43,382 nucleotides of DNA from JAAYAY01 sp964429355 (GTDB lineage Bacteria; Planctomycetota; Planctomycetia; Pirellulales; Thermoguttaceae), in contig CAYSCH010000026.1 in assembly GCA_964429355.1 (NCBI GenBank), positions 1 to 43,382 of the forward strand. The letters are read 5' to 3'. The notes under the pieces were generated by a model. The model had not been told where the DNA came from. It did no database searches and worked only from the letters and a program-made list of their open reading frames with translations. Every line of letters begins with the position of its first letter. Position 1 is the first letter of the stretch. Shown in pieces: positions 31,736 to 41,550 of the stretch. Both the position numbers and the translations under genes were made by a program.

Positions 31736-34700
31736 ACCTACCATCCTCGCGCTGCTGGTAACGGTGGCGAACTGCCTTCCCCTCACTTCCGCGGAACCCG
31801 TCGAAAAACCGCCCCTGGTACGCGAGATTTTTGTTCCCGAGGCCGATCTGGATTCGCTCCTGGAAGGGCAGCCGGAGCGAATGCTCCTGACGCGTAAAGA
31901 GTACGACGAGCTCTTGGCAAAGGCGAAGAAGAGCCCGGAGAAGCACGCGCCGCAGAAAGCCTTGGCGTTGGCTGCCGACTACACCGTGACGGTCCAGCAG
32001 GGTGGGGCACGACTTGTGGGCAAACTGGATCTCGAGGTCCTGGAGGAGGGACTCTGGGCCGTTCCGCTCGATCTGTCGGGCGTGGGAATCCGGCGGGCAA
32101 GTCTCGATGAGGGTACGGCGCCGCTGGCCCGCGCGGGAAGTGGCCAGTTGGTCTTGTTTGTGGAAGGCGTTGGACGACATCAGCTCCTGCTGGAAATGGT
32201 GGCGCCCATGGCCACGACCGCCGCGAGGCAACGTTTGACGGTACGCCTGCCGGACGTGCCGGCTTCGCGTCTGCATTTGACAGTTCCGGGTGATGTGGAG
32301 ATCAAGAGCGGGGCCAGTGTGGCCCAGCGTGTGGTCGACGAACAGTCTGGTACGACGCGTTTTGAGTTACCGACGGCGTCGGGGCCCCTGGACCTCGATA
32401 TGTCGCTCAATAGCCGACTGTTGCGGCACGACCGAGTCGTGGTTGCCCGGAGCGTACTGGTCGACGAAATCACCGAAGCCTACGAACGGCTCCACGCAAC
32501 CATCTCCCTGGCCGTGCTTCATCGAGCAGTGGAACGGTTCGAGTTTGGCTTGCCGGAGGGATTCGAGATCACCGATGTTGCCACTCCGCAACTTGCCCGT
32601 TGGGCGGTCGTTACCCAAGGCGAACGCCGGGTTCTTGAGGTGCATTTGCGCGAGCCGGCAACCGAATCGTTGGTTCTGACACTCTCTGCGATCCGGACCG
32701 ATACAGATCTCGCCAGGTGGCAGTTGTCGCGATTCGTTCCGCTCGATGTGATGGCCGAATCGGCGGTCGTGGGGCTGTTGGTCGATCAGCGGTTGGTTGC
32801 GGAGACCGTGGCGTCTGAGGGTCTGATTCCAATCGATACCGCGGTGCTGCGGCAGGCAATTCCCGAGACGGTGTTTCAAGCGGCTCCAGGCGCACCGCCC
32901 GTGCGACCGGTCACCGCATGGTATGCTCCGCAGGGCGAATTCCGAGTAGCGGCCAGTTTTGTGAAGCCCCCCGCGGAGGTCGCCGTGATGACCAACCTGC
33001 TGCTCGTTCTGGCAGATCAACGCCAACGAGTGCAAGGCGGGTTTCTGTTGACGTCGGAAGCCGAACCGCTCTTCGACGTCGAAATGGACGTCCCGCCATT
33101 GTGGCACGTGACGAGCGTCACAGGTGCGGAAGAACAGCCTTTGTCGTACGAACGTTACGGTTCTCTCTCCGAGGGGGGACGGGTGAAAGTCCGTTTACCC
33201 CGCGGTATCGAACCCAACGAAGAGTATCGGATCTACTTCGAAGCGGAGTCGGTGCCATCCGGTTGGCTTGGAGAATGGACGGCGCAAACGATTGAGTTTC
33301 CACGATTTCTTCTCCGTGGAGCGAGCCGTGACGTCGGTGCGATCGCTGTCGACGCCCAAGATGACATGGTCGCGCAGCCTGTACCGGACAGAACCGAGCG
33401 TCTCTCCATTCTTGGCAAAGCCGACAAAGCCAAGTATCTGGCAGGCGTGATTACCGATCTTGCCTACCGTTATGAGAATTCGGAGTATCGGCTGCCGCTG
33501 GTCGTGACTCGGACAACGCCGCGCCTGACGGCAAGCACCTTTTCGTTCCTGCGAATCGAACCGGATGCATTCGTTGGACACTACGAGCTGATCTATGACG
33601 TGAAGGAAGCCCGGACACGGAGACTTTCGTTGTTGCTGCCGGAAGACACTCCGGACACCGTTGCGATCCATGGACTGGACGGTCTGGCGCTCAAGGAATA
33701 CGTCTCATCCCTCGAAAACGGGAAACGACGCTGGAACGTGTTGCTGGCGGAACCACGAGCCGGGCGAGTCCGCCTGGCGGTCGACTTCTTTCAGCCGCGA
33801 GTCATCGAAGACCAAGAAGGGCTGGAACTGCCGATCGTAATGGCCGACGGGGTCATCCGGCAATCGGGACATCTGGCGGTGGAGGGCAATGCGGAATTGG
33901 AGGTGTCGGTGGCCGTCGGCCCGCAAGTCCGCCGTTGCGACGTAGGAGAGCTCGTGGAAGCGGACTACCAACCGGGTCAGAGGTTGCTCGGCGTGTTTGG
34001 CTTTGCAGACCAGCCCGGTGCCGTGAAGGTCGACGTCATCCGTCGCGAAGGCCACAGTCTGTCGGCCGCGATCGTCCATCAAGCCCGGCTGGTGAGCCGG
34101 CTCTCAGCCGCCGGAGTCTGCCAGACGGAGGCGGACTTCCGATTACTGACCAAGGTTTCGTTGGTCGAAGTGACGCTGCCCGAGCCGGCTGAACTCTGGT
34201 CAGGGAGCGTCAGCGGTGAGCCGATTCGGCCGCAGAAGGAGGGAAAGCGGTGGCTCATCAACCTGCCGGCAACCGAAGAGGGCCAGACGGTTACGCTCCA
34301 CCTGGTCTATGATATGCCGGTAGGCCTGATCGGGTTGCGTGGCGCAATCGACATGGAAGCCCCGCAACTGAGGTTTCGTGGTGACCAGGGCGAACCAGGA
34401 AAGGTGGTGCCGGTGGCCGATTTCCAGTGGGAGCTCTATCCGCCGTCTGGCTGTACGGTGCTCGATTCCTATGGAACGGTGATCTGGCGGTCCGAGCGGC
34501 CGGAGCCGGCCATTTGGACCTTGGCCAGGGGTTTGGGGAGTGTGTTGTTCGGATCGCCGTGGATCCTTGGATTACGAGCAGCTTCGCCATCCACACGACA
34601 ACAGGCACTCCCGCATGGTTGGTACATATCGGACGACGTGGGATTCGACTCGGGCGACAAACGGATGATGGAGGATAAGGAGGTCCCAGCCGCGGAAGCT

Positions 34701-35964
34701 CCTCTTGGAAACTTTCGACAACTGGTGCAAATGGACGCTTTGATCACACCCGAGCAGTCCAAACTTGAAGCTGCTCAGCCCGCGGAAGTGATGCCACCAC
34801 CCGCAGCGGCTCCGATGCCGCAAAAACCGGTTGATGTTCCCACTGCTGCCACCGCGACCGAACCTCCGCCTGTTCCCCAACGACGCGGATTCCAAGGCGC
34901 CAGTGCGCTCCAAATTGAGCTGCAGGGGGGGGCCGCCGATAAACAGCCCTCCGTCACGTTCCGGAGTCTGGGAAATTCGCCCCGTCTTGCGGTAACGCTG
35001 GCCGAGGGGCGGCGATTCTCGAAGCTGAGTTGGGGCATCGGCCTGCTGGTTGCATTCGTGGGAATCTTCCTGACGACGGCCCCGGTTTGCCGGAAAGCCG
35101 GCTACGTTCTCGCTGCGATCTGCTTGGGATCGCTCATCCCCCTGCTCGACCAGGTGCTGCCGTTTCTACCCGACATGAGCGCCACCCTCATGCCGGCCAA
35201 TGCCGCGGTCCTGGCTGCCGGATTGCTGTTGCCTTACTACCTTCTGGCCGGGTTTGCACGGTGGATCGTCAAGGCTGCCGGGCTCTTGCTGCATGGGAGT
35301 TGGCACGCTGCTGCGACGGCTTCGACGGTGGTGCTGACGCTGGTCTGTCTTTCGAGCACCTTGCGGGCCGACCCGCCCGCCGCCCGCCCCTATGTGGTTG
35401 AAATTGTCGACTCCTTGCCGCCGGTGGCGATTCCCGGTGACGCGGTGGTGATACCGTATGATCCAGCGAAAAACACGGGCCTGGTCAGGGCCGATCGGAT
35501 CCTGGTGCCCTACGCCAGGTACCTGGAGCTTTGGGATCGGGCCTATCCGGATGCGAAGAAGAAGGTTGTTTGCCCGCCGGTTCCGTACGCTCTGGCCGGT
35601 GTCTCCTATCAAACGACGCTGGTCGACGAGGGGGATCTTCTGGTCGACGGGCGAATGGAGATCGACGTTTTCGTGGAGGCGCGGACCGAGATTCCCTTGG
35701 GCCTCGAGAATGGTGTGTTCACCCGCGCCGAGTTGGACGGCGCCTCAGCGAGACTCAGTATGCCAGTGCTCGCACAGGTCCCCCTCGATCAGGCACAAGC
35801 CCAGCAAGCCGTTCCGAACCAGCAAGCCACGGAGATATCGGGCCCCAGGCCCATCGTTCTGCTCCACGTGGAAGGAAAAGGCCGGCACGTCCTGCAGTTC
35901 ACCGTACGGATGCGGCTGGAACGGCGCGGCGGCTGGCGGGCAATACGAAGCCGTGTCCCGGTGG
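31728..35964 (+). CDS. Fused paralogue: unit B and the start of unit C (3' side cut by the assembly gap)
   Basis: The ATG at 31728 (AAGGAG nine bases upstream) begins a signal peptide (M-A-R-P-T-I-L-A-L-L-V-T-V-A-N-C-L-P-L-T-S-A). It is followed by a PY-like segment in degenerate form (F-V-P-E-A-D-L-D-S-L-L and L-T-R-K-E-Y-D-E-L-L, residues 35-63) and a long beta-rich region resembling unit A. An E-L-W-S-G-S-V-S-G-E-P-I-R-P motif lies near 34190, and several membrane helices near residues 1102-1215. Directly after them, in the same frame, a second signal-like helix (A-A-T-A-S-T-V-V-L-T-L-V-C-L-S-S-T-L-R-A) leads into a new, well-conserved PY segment (L-V-P-Y-A-R-Y-L-E-L-W-D-R-A, from 35502), i.e. 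the start of unit C. The frame runs unbroken into the N run. It is probably one protein with 35975-39577. Confidence 0.85.
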
Positions 35965-35974
35965 NNNNNNNNNN
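35965..35974. other. Assembly gap (10 N) inside a coding region
   Basis: Ten Ns interrupt the unit C coding region, and the open frame differs on the two sides. The bases CGGTGG occur both immediately before the gap (35959-35964) and two bases after it (35976-35981), which suggests overlapping contig ends. Confidence 0.98.
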
Positions 35975-38900
35975 TCGGTGGCGCCGGCGGCGGCGATCGA
36001 GATTCGCGTGCCCGAGACGCAGACTGAGGTGCTACTGCAAGACATCGACGATCACCTGAGCCGGAAGACGGAGGTCGCGGGCGAATCGATTCAAACGGCC
36101 TTGGGGCCCGACGGAGTCCTCAGCCTCCAGTGGCGGCCCAGTATTGCGGAAGGCGCAGTCGATCACAGTCTCACGGCAGAATCCGACGCCACGGTCGACG
36201 TCCAGGAAGACGGAGTACGCCTCGCCTGGCGTCTGCAACTCGAGTTCGGACGATCGCAACACGAACAGTTCTCGTTCCGTGTGCCGAACGAATATCTGGT
36301 CGAGCGGATTGATGGGACGAACGTGCGGGGTTGGGAGATCGAAAAAGAGGCTGCAGAGAACAAGGTGACGGTCACGCTCCTGAAGACAGCGGAAGGACGG
36401 GAGGAGTTCAGGGTTCACCTCTGGCTCGGACAGGCAATCTGTGGCGATGTTCCGGTCCAGTTCACGTCGCCGACGGTGCGAGTCGACGGAGCGGCGCTGC
36501 ACAAGGGGCGAATTACGATACGACGCAGCCCGATACTCGATCTTCGCGTCGAAGAGGCGGTCGGGACCACCCGGACCGACGTACCGGAAGATGCCGGCGG
36601 CAAGGAACTGGCGACCGAGGAGAGTCCCTGGGGAATTCGTCCGTTCCAAACGTATCGTTTCGCGAGTACCGACTACAAAATCCGCCTGTCCGCCAAGGCG
36701 GTCGAAGCCCGGATCTCCGCCAGTCTGCAGTCCGTGCTGAGAATTACCGAATACGAACGGTTGCTGGAGTGCCGCGTTCGCTACGCGGTTTCGGACCGGA
36801 AGATGTATCGTGCAGAGATTCTCTTGCCGGAAGCGTTCGATCTCCAGAACGTGTCGGCCCCCGGCCCGTTCGAGTGGTCCGTAACGGACCAACAGGGACG
36901 CCCGAAACTGACGGTGTTGCTCGGGGTGGGGCATGACGGAAATGTGGCAATCGTGTTCGCGGGACGTATTGCCCGCGAGAACGCCGGACAAGACGTGGCG
37001 ATTCCGAACGTACGGGTTCTTGGAGTGCCGTTCAGTCCTGGGGAGATGGCCGTTCAAGTGGATCCCGCCTATGACGTGGCCGCCAGGGATCTGGTGGGCT
37101 GCAGCACGTTGCTGCTGGACCGGGTTACCAGTTGGGTCTCGAAAGAGCAACAGCACGTCACCGCCGTCGCCCTGAGCCAGACAAGTGCCGACTACTCGGG
37201 CACGTTGCGGTTGTCGCAGCGCCAGCCGGATGTTCACTGCCAGACGATCACCAACATCTGTGTCACGGACCAGGCGTTGAAGGAGACGATCTTTCTCGAT
37301 TACCGGATCGAGCATGCGGGAGTACGGGAAGTCTCGTTCCTTCTTCCCTCGTGGATGGCCGATGCGCGGATTCACCTGCCTGTGCTGCGCCAGAAGACGA
37401 TCCGACCGGAAGCGGAAGGAGCCGATTCCCCGGTTCGCGTTCGATTGGAGCTGCAGGACGAGGTGATGGGCGACCTGCGTGTTCTGATCGAGGACGACCG
37501 GACAGTTCAGGCTGGGGTTGATTTGCTGGCGCCGATTCCGCGAGTCGTCAAAGGCGATCGGTTCGACGCATTCTCGGTCCGGCAGTTTGTAACCCTGGAA
37601 AAGGCCGGACTCGACGACATTCAATGGGAGAGGGAATCCTCGTCTGGCGTCGAGCCGCTCAAGCGTCAGCAGAGTCAGTGGGGGCAATTGACGGGGATTC
37701 TTCCGGAAGGAATCACCGAAGCCTTCGTCGTTGACGACGCCGCGCCGACACCGCGGTTGGTTTTCCGTGCCAGGCGATTCGAACCCCGACGGACGACGGA
37801 TGCGCGAATCGGCATGGCGGAGACCCGCTTCGTGCTCGATGGATCGGGGGCCTATCGGGCCGAGCAACTCTATTGGATCGACAACAAGACGGAGCAGTTT
37901 CTGGAGATCGATATGCCCCAAGGGGCCGAGCTCTGGACGGCCCAACTGTGGACGTTTGCGGCCTGGACGGGGAGAGAGAGAGGAGAGCCGACGACCGGCG
38001 AGCCGATCAAGCCGACGCGTGCTCCCGAACCGGAAGGTCCCGGGCGCATCCGGATCCCGCTCGTCAAGACCGCCGAGGGCGATTCGGATTACATTGTGCG
38101 CCTTCAGTATGGAGGATCGATCGAGAAACTGGGAACCTATACCAGCTTCGACATCCCCTTCATTCGACCGATCGGTATCAAGGTCGACCAGAGCCAGGTT
38201 CGCCTGTATGTGCCGGAGACGCACTGGTTCGACTTCGACGACACGATGACCCTGGTCGAAGAGGAGGGAGACCTGCTGGCCGGGCGCTCCGCTTACAGGA
38301 CGAGGCAACTCGAGAAGTTCAACGATGTCTTGCGAGAAGGGAACCCGTATGCCAAGGCTCGGGCACTGAATAGCGTCAACGTCTTGAATGACAGCCAAGT
38401 GAGATTCGGAGAATATGCCGCGAACGAAAGGCTCCAGGAGGAAGTACGCCGGAACGACGCTATTTCGAAAGAGGTCCAGAAGGCTGCCGAGAAAGTGCAG
38501 GAGTCGCTTCAGGAGACAGCGACTTTCGATAATCGCGACCGCCTGCGGCAACAGGTCGACGCCCAGTCAAACTACTTCGCCAAGAACGTGGTTCAGGGGC
38601 TCGAGAGCAATTTCAAGGCCGATCGTGCTGCTGCGAGCAGCGACGAGGCCGAGCCGGAATCCGGCGGTTTCAACGCCATGTGGCTTGATCAGAGCCAACT
38701 CAGCAATGCAGCCGCGGTCACGGCCGACCGGAAGGCAGGGAAGACGCCGCAGTTGCCCGAGGAGTCGAAGGGTAAGGAGCGAATCACGCGTGGGCGACAA
38801 CTGGCGATCGGCCAGGACAAGGCAGCCGAGGCCGAAGCGGGCCCGGGTGTTTCACAGAAGAAGATGCCGGCGATCATGGACCCCAAAGGGTTGGATGAGT

Positions 38901-39577
38901 TTTCCGGACGATTCGCTGGTGCGGAGCCGATCGGCGAAGGCGAAAAACAGCGAGATGCTGTGGCCAGGTATCAAGCCCGTCACATGGAACAGCAGCAGTT
39001 GGGTCGCCCCGGGTACGTTGCCCAGCAAGGACGCCCCGAAGTTCGTGGCGGAGCGGGGATGGCAGCGGGCGGCTTTGGTGGTGGTCAGGCCCAGGTCGCC
39101 GGTCAACCGACTTCCCAATCCGAGCCGCCGCCCCAGGATGCTGCTCCCCTCCCGGGATCGCCGGATCAGCAACAAGCTGGAGATGGTGTGGCCGTTCCGC
39201 TGCCGGCCGGACTGGCCAGCCTCGACGTCGATATTCCCTTCCAAGGACTGGAATATCGGTTCATGACGCCCCAAGGCGACGTTCGAATCACGGGAGTCGC
39301 CCTGGCCACCGAGACAGCCAGCGGACTGGGACAGACAATCGCCGTCCTGCTTCTTTTTGTCGCAGGGGCTTACCTGCTTCACCTCGGTTCGCGAGGCCGG
39401 TTGAACTGGTGGATCGGCCGGACCGGTTCTACCTGGTTGATCGTGATCGGTATGTTGGCTCTGTTGTGCCTGCCGGTGGTCGGCGCGATTGCCCTTGTCG
39501 GGGGTGTGATGGCCAAGGTGAATCGCCGCGCCGCACGCCGGAAGGAAATCGGTTCCCCCTTTGGCGCCAGTCCGTAG
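35975..39577 (+). CDS. Unit C continuation, C-terminal membrane region (5' side cut by the assembly gap)
   Basis: The frame is open from the gap to a TAG at 39575-39577 (1200 codons). It begins in the middle of a beta module whose first half lies before the gap. After a long beta-rich part comes a region with A-E-L-W and, some 20 residues later, T-G-E-P-I-K-P (37927-38013), matching the motif in unit B. A ~90-residue helical, coiled-coil-like stretch follows (38300-38600), then a low-complexity Gly/Gln/Pro region (~38880-39200). Last comes a short conserved strand and two membrane helices near 39330-39410 and 39430-39520, ending in a basic tail (R-R-A-A-R-R-K-E). The coiled-coil and low-complexity parts are absent from units A and B. 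It is convergent with the kinase gene, 66 bases away. Function is unknown. Confidence 0.85.
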   Translation, partial: SVAPAAAIEIRVPETQTEVLLQDIDDHLSRKTEVAGESIQTALGPDGVLSLQWRPSIAEGAVDHSLTAESDATVDVQEDGVRLAWRLQLEFGRSQHEQFSFRVPNEYLVERIDGTNVRGWEIEKEAAENKVTVTLLKTAEGREEFRVHLWLGQAICGDVPVQFTSPTVRVDGAALHKGRITIRRSPILDLRVEEAVGTTRTDVPEDAGGKELATEESPWGIRPFQTYRFASTDYKIRLSAKAVEARISASLQSVLRITEYERLLECRVRYAVSDRKMYRAEILLPEAFDLQNVSAPGPFEWSVTDQQGRPKLTVLLGVGHDGNVAIVFAGRIARENAGQDVAIPNVRVLGVPFSPGEMAVQVDPAYDVAARDLVGCSTLLLDRVTSWVSKEQQHVTAVALSQTSADYSGTLRLSQRQPDVHCQTITNICVTDQALKETIFLDYRIEHAGVREVSFLLPSWMADARIHLPVLRQKTIRPEAEGADSPVRVRLELQDEVMGDLRVLIEDDRTVQAGVDLLAPIPRVVKGDRFDAFSVRQFVTLEKAGLDDIQWERESSSGVEPLKRQQSQWGQLTGILPEGITEAFVVDDAAPTPRLVFRARRFEPRRTTDARIGMAETRFVLDGSGAYRAEQLYWIDNKTEQFLEIDMPQGAELWTAQLWTFAAWTGRERGEPTTGEPIKPTRAPEPEGPGRIRIPLVKTAEGDSDYIVRLQYGGSIEKLGTYTSFDIPFIRPIGIKVDQSQVRLYVPETHWFDFDDTMTLVEEEGDLLAGRSAYRTRQLEKFNDVLREGNPYAKARALNSVNVLNDSQVRFGEYAANERLQEEVRRNDAISKEVQKAAEKVQESLQETATFDNRDRLRQQVDAQSNYFAKNVVQGLESNFKADRAAASSDEAEPESGGFNAMWLDQSQLSNAAAVTADRKAGKTPQLPEESKGKERITRGRQLAIGQDKAAEAEAGPGVSQKKMPAIMDPKGLDEFSGRFAGAEPIGEGEKQRDAVARYQARHMEQQQLGRPGYVAQQGRPEVRGGAGMAAGGFGGGQAQVAGQPTSQSEPPPQDAAPLPGSPDQQQAGDGVAVPLPAGLASLDVDIPFQGLEYRFMTPQGDVRITGVALATETASGLGQTIAVLLLFVAGAYLLHLGSRGRLNWWIGRTGSTWLIVIGMLALLCLPVVGAIALVGGVMAKVNRRAARRKEIGSPFGASP

Positions 39578-39643
39578 CGGCCGGCAACCGGTTTCCAAAT
39601 TCGTCGCCGGGCGGTCGCACGGCCCCTGCCACGGGATACAGAT

Positions 39644-40618
39644 CTATGGAGCAGGCGACTGTCGAGCCAGGAACTGCTCGATTGCGTCGCGCCATGGGAT
39701 ACCTGGCTGGCCACCGCGGTGCGTCGCTTTGAGTGCGGCGGCTGCGGTCGCGAAACGAAGGCACTCCTGAACGCACGTTTGTTGCGAGAGCGCCGCCGCG
39801 TAGACGCCGTGGAACACGTCTCCGCAACCGGTCGTGTCGACCACCTCGACGGCAAACGCCGGTTGGTGATGGACCCGGCCCGGTTCGCCGTTCACGCAAT
39901 AGAAACAACCCTTTGAACCACAGGTGACTGCTGTGAGTTGGCGGCTGGCGACAGCAAGGGCCATCACGGCCTCCGCCGGATCGGGATTGCCCGTCAATTG
40001 CGCGGCGAAGTGGGCTGATACGATCAGGTGATCCACCAGACCGAACAACTCCTCGAAGGGGCCTTCAGCGGCGCGTTCGAAATCCGCCACAACCGGGTGG
40101 TGGACTTCGCGGGCGATTTCTGCCGCTCTGTGGCTGCCCTCGATGCCGTGATGATCGATAAGAAGAACTCGGCTGGCCCGGACGATGGACGCCTCGGGAG
40201 CCGAGCAAGAGGCTCCGAGTTCTCCCCCGACGAACGCAAAGATCGTGCGGGTCTTGAAGGTCTCGTCGACCACGATCGTGGAATGGGCCGGCCGAGCGGC
40301 CCTGGAAACGGGCGCCCATCGGGTCTGGACTCCTTCCTCGGCGAAATTGGCGATCACCTCCCGGGAAAGCTCGTCTTCGCCCAGCAGGCCTGCATAGGCT
40401 GTTCGAACCCCGAACCGTGCGGCAGCCACCAACGCGGTGCCGGTCTGACCGCCGCAGTGTCGTTGGCGCAGCCGCACGCGAACTTTGCTTTCCGCTTCCG
40501 GATAACGGTCAACGTAGAGCAGATCATCCACGGCCACGGCGCCGAGGCCGAGTACATCGATGGCCGGCTGTGAATCGTAGTCAGGCATAGGCTGTCTCGT
40601 CGGCAAGTTGTCCGTCAT
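39644..40618 (-). CDS. PfkB-family carbohydrate kinase
   Basis: A 324-residue ribokinase/PfkB-fold kinase that should phosphorylate a sugar or nucleoside with ATP in the cytoplasm. Visible are the N-terminal V-L-G-L-G-A-V-A-V-D-D strand-turn, the C-G-G-Q-T-G-T-A-L substrate segment (55-63), and the signature V-V-D-T-T-G-C-G-D-V-F-H-G (259-271) with catalytic Asp267 and the anion hole. A terminal A-A-A-A-L-K-A-T-H-R-G-G-Q-P-G-I-P follows, typical of the family. The sugar cannot be assigned. The start ATG at 40618 overlaps the TGA of the upstream hydrolase gene (ATGA), which supports it; a second in-frame ATG at 40588 is possible. Confidence 0.92.
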   Translation of the reverse strand: MTDNLPTRQPMPDYDSQPAIDVLGLGAVAVDDLLYVDRYPEAESKVRVRLRQRHCGGQTGTALVAAARFGVRTAYAGLLGEDELSREVIANFAEEGVQTRWAPVSRAARPAHSTIVVDETFKTRTIFAFVGGELGASCSAPEASIVRASRVLLIDHHGIEGSHRAAEIAREVHHPVVADFERAAEGPFEELFGLVDHLIVSAHFAAQLTGNPDPAEAVMALAVASRQLTAVTCGSKGCFYCVNGEPGRVHHQPAFAVEVVDTTGCGDVFHGVYAAALSQQTCVQECLRFATAAAALKATHRGGQPGIPWRDAIEQFLARQSPAP

Positions 40619-41550
40619 CGGCCTGTCGCGAAGGCGTGTCGAAGAGTCTGGAAGACTTCCCGTTGGGCAGCGTGGGCCTGGTCGAAGATGTCGGTTCGAC
40701 GAATAAAGGCGTGGATCATCCCATCGTACCGCCTGAGGGTTGTGGGCACGCCGGCCTCCTTGAGACGTTGCGCGTAGGCCTCTCCCTCGTCGCGAAGGGG
40801 ATCGAATTCGGCAGTAATTACCAGGGCGGGAGGCAGCCGGGAAAGGTCCTTCGCTCTCAGGGGCGAAGCATACGGATCGAGCCTATCGGTCTCCGCATCC
40901 ACATAGCACTGCCAGAACCATCGCATCGTTGAACGAGTCAGAAGGTATCCGTCGGCATTCTCGCGGTAGGAAGGCGTGTTGAAGTCGCAGTCGGTGATCG
41001 GGTAGATCAGAATCTGGCAGATGGGAATGGCGGCCCGGCGGTCTCTGGCCATCAGGCACGCGACGGCCGCCAGATTGGCCCCGGCGCTATCGCCTCCCAC
41101 GGCCACGCGGAGACCGTCGATTCCCATCTCTTGCGCGTGGGCCATCACCCATTGCGTTGCGGCGAAAGCGTCTTCGGCGGCCGCGGGAAATCTGTGTTCG
41201 GGGGCAAGGCGGTAATCCACCGAGACAACGGCACATCCAGCTCCATGAACGATTTCCGTACAGATCTTCTCGTGTGTGGGAATATCGCCCAGTACCCAGC
41301 CGCCGCCGTGCAGATAGACCAGGGCGGGGTGCGGAGCTTCGCAATCCGGCAGGTAGAGTCGCAATGGAATTTCGCCTCCGGGTCCCGAGGCGGCCAAATC
41401 CCGGACTTTCGCGACCGGCAGCGGGGGCCCGAGCAGTTCAGCGTTGGCGGAAGCCGCGGCCCGTGCGTCCCTGGCCCCCATGGCCTCGAAAGGGGGCGCA
41501 TTGAGAGAGGCAAGCATCTTGAGAAACTGGTTCACCTGGGGATCGAGCAT
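40615..41550 (-). CDS. Alpha/beta hydrolase, hormone-sensitive-lipase (HSL)-type esterase
   Basis: A 311-residue hydrolase with the HSL-family hallmarks: oxyanion-hole H-G-G-G-W (81-85), D-Y-R-L-A-P-E-H-R-F-P (112-122), nucleophile elbow G-D-S-A-G (153-157, Ser155), E-F-D-P-L-R-D-E (Asp250) and G-M-I-H-A-F (His280). The catalytic triad is complete. It should cleave short-chain carboxylic esters; no signal peptide is seen, so it is probably cytoplasmic. The start at 41550 gives the typical N-terminus (M-L-D-P-Q-V-N-Q-F-L). The frame is open to 41643, but the extra residues are Ser/Arg-rich and not family-like. Its stop overlaps the kinase start (ATGA), so the two are probably co-translated and may act on one substrate route, such as de-esterification then phosphorylation of a sugar (inference). 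Confidence 0.93.
   Translation of the reverse strand: MLDPQVNQFLKMLASLNAPPFEAMGARDARAAASANAELLGPPLPVAKVRDLAASGPGGEIPLRLYLPDCEAPHPALVYLHGGGWVLGDIPTHEKICTEIVHGAGCAVVSVDYRLAPEHRFPAAAEDAFAATQWVMAHAQEMGIDGLRVAVGGDSAGANLAAVACLMARDRRAAIPICQILIYPITDCDFNTPSYRENADGYLLTRSTMRWFWQCYVDAETDRLDPYASPLRAKDLSRLPPALVITAEFDPLRDEGEAYAQRLKEAGVPTTLRRYDGMIHAFIRRTDIFDQAHAAQREVFQTLRHAFATGR

Noticed and set aside
36032..38551. Antisense frame of 839 codons opposite unit C
   Set aside because: No recognisable protein features, and it mirrors a clearly coding sense gene.
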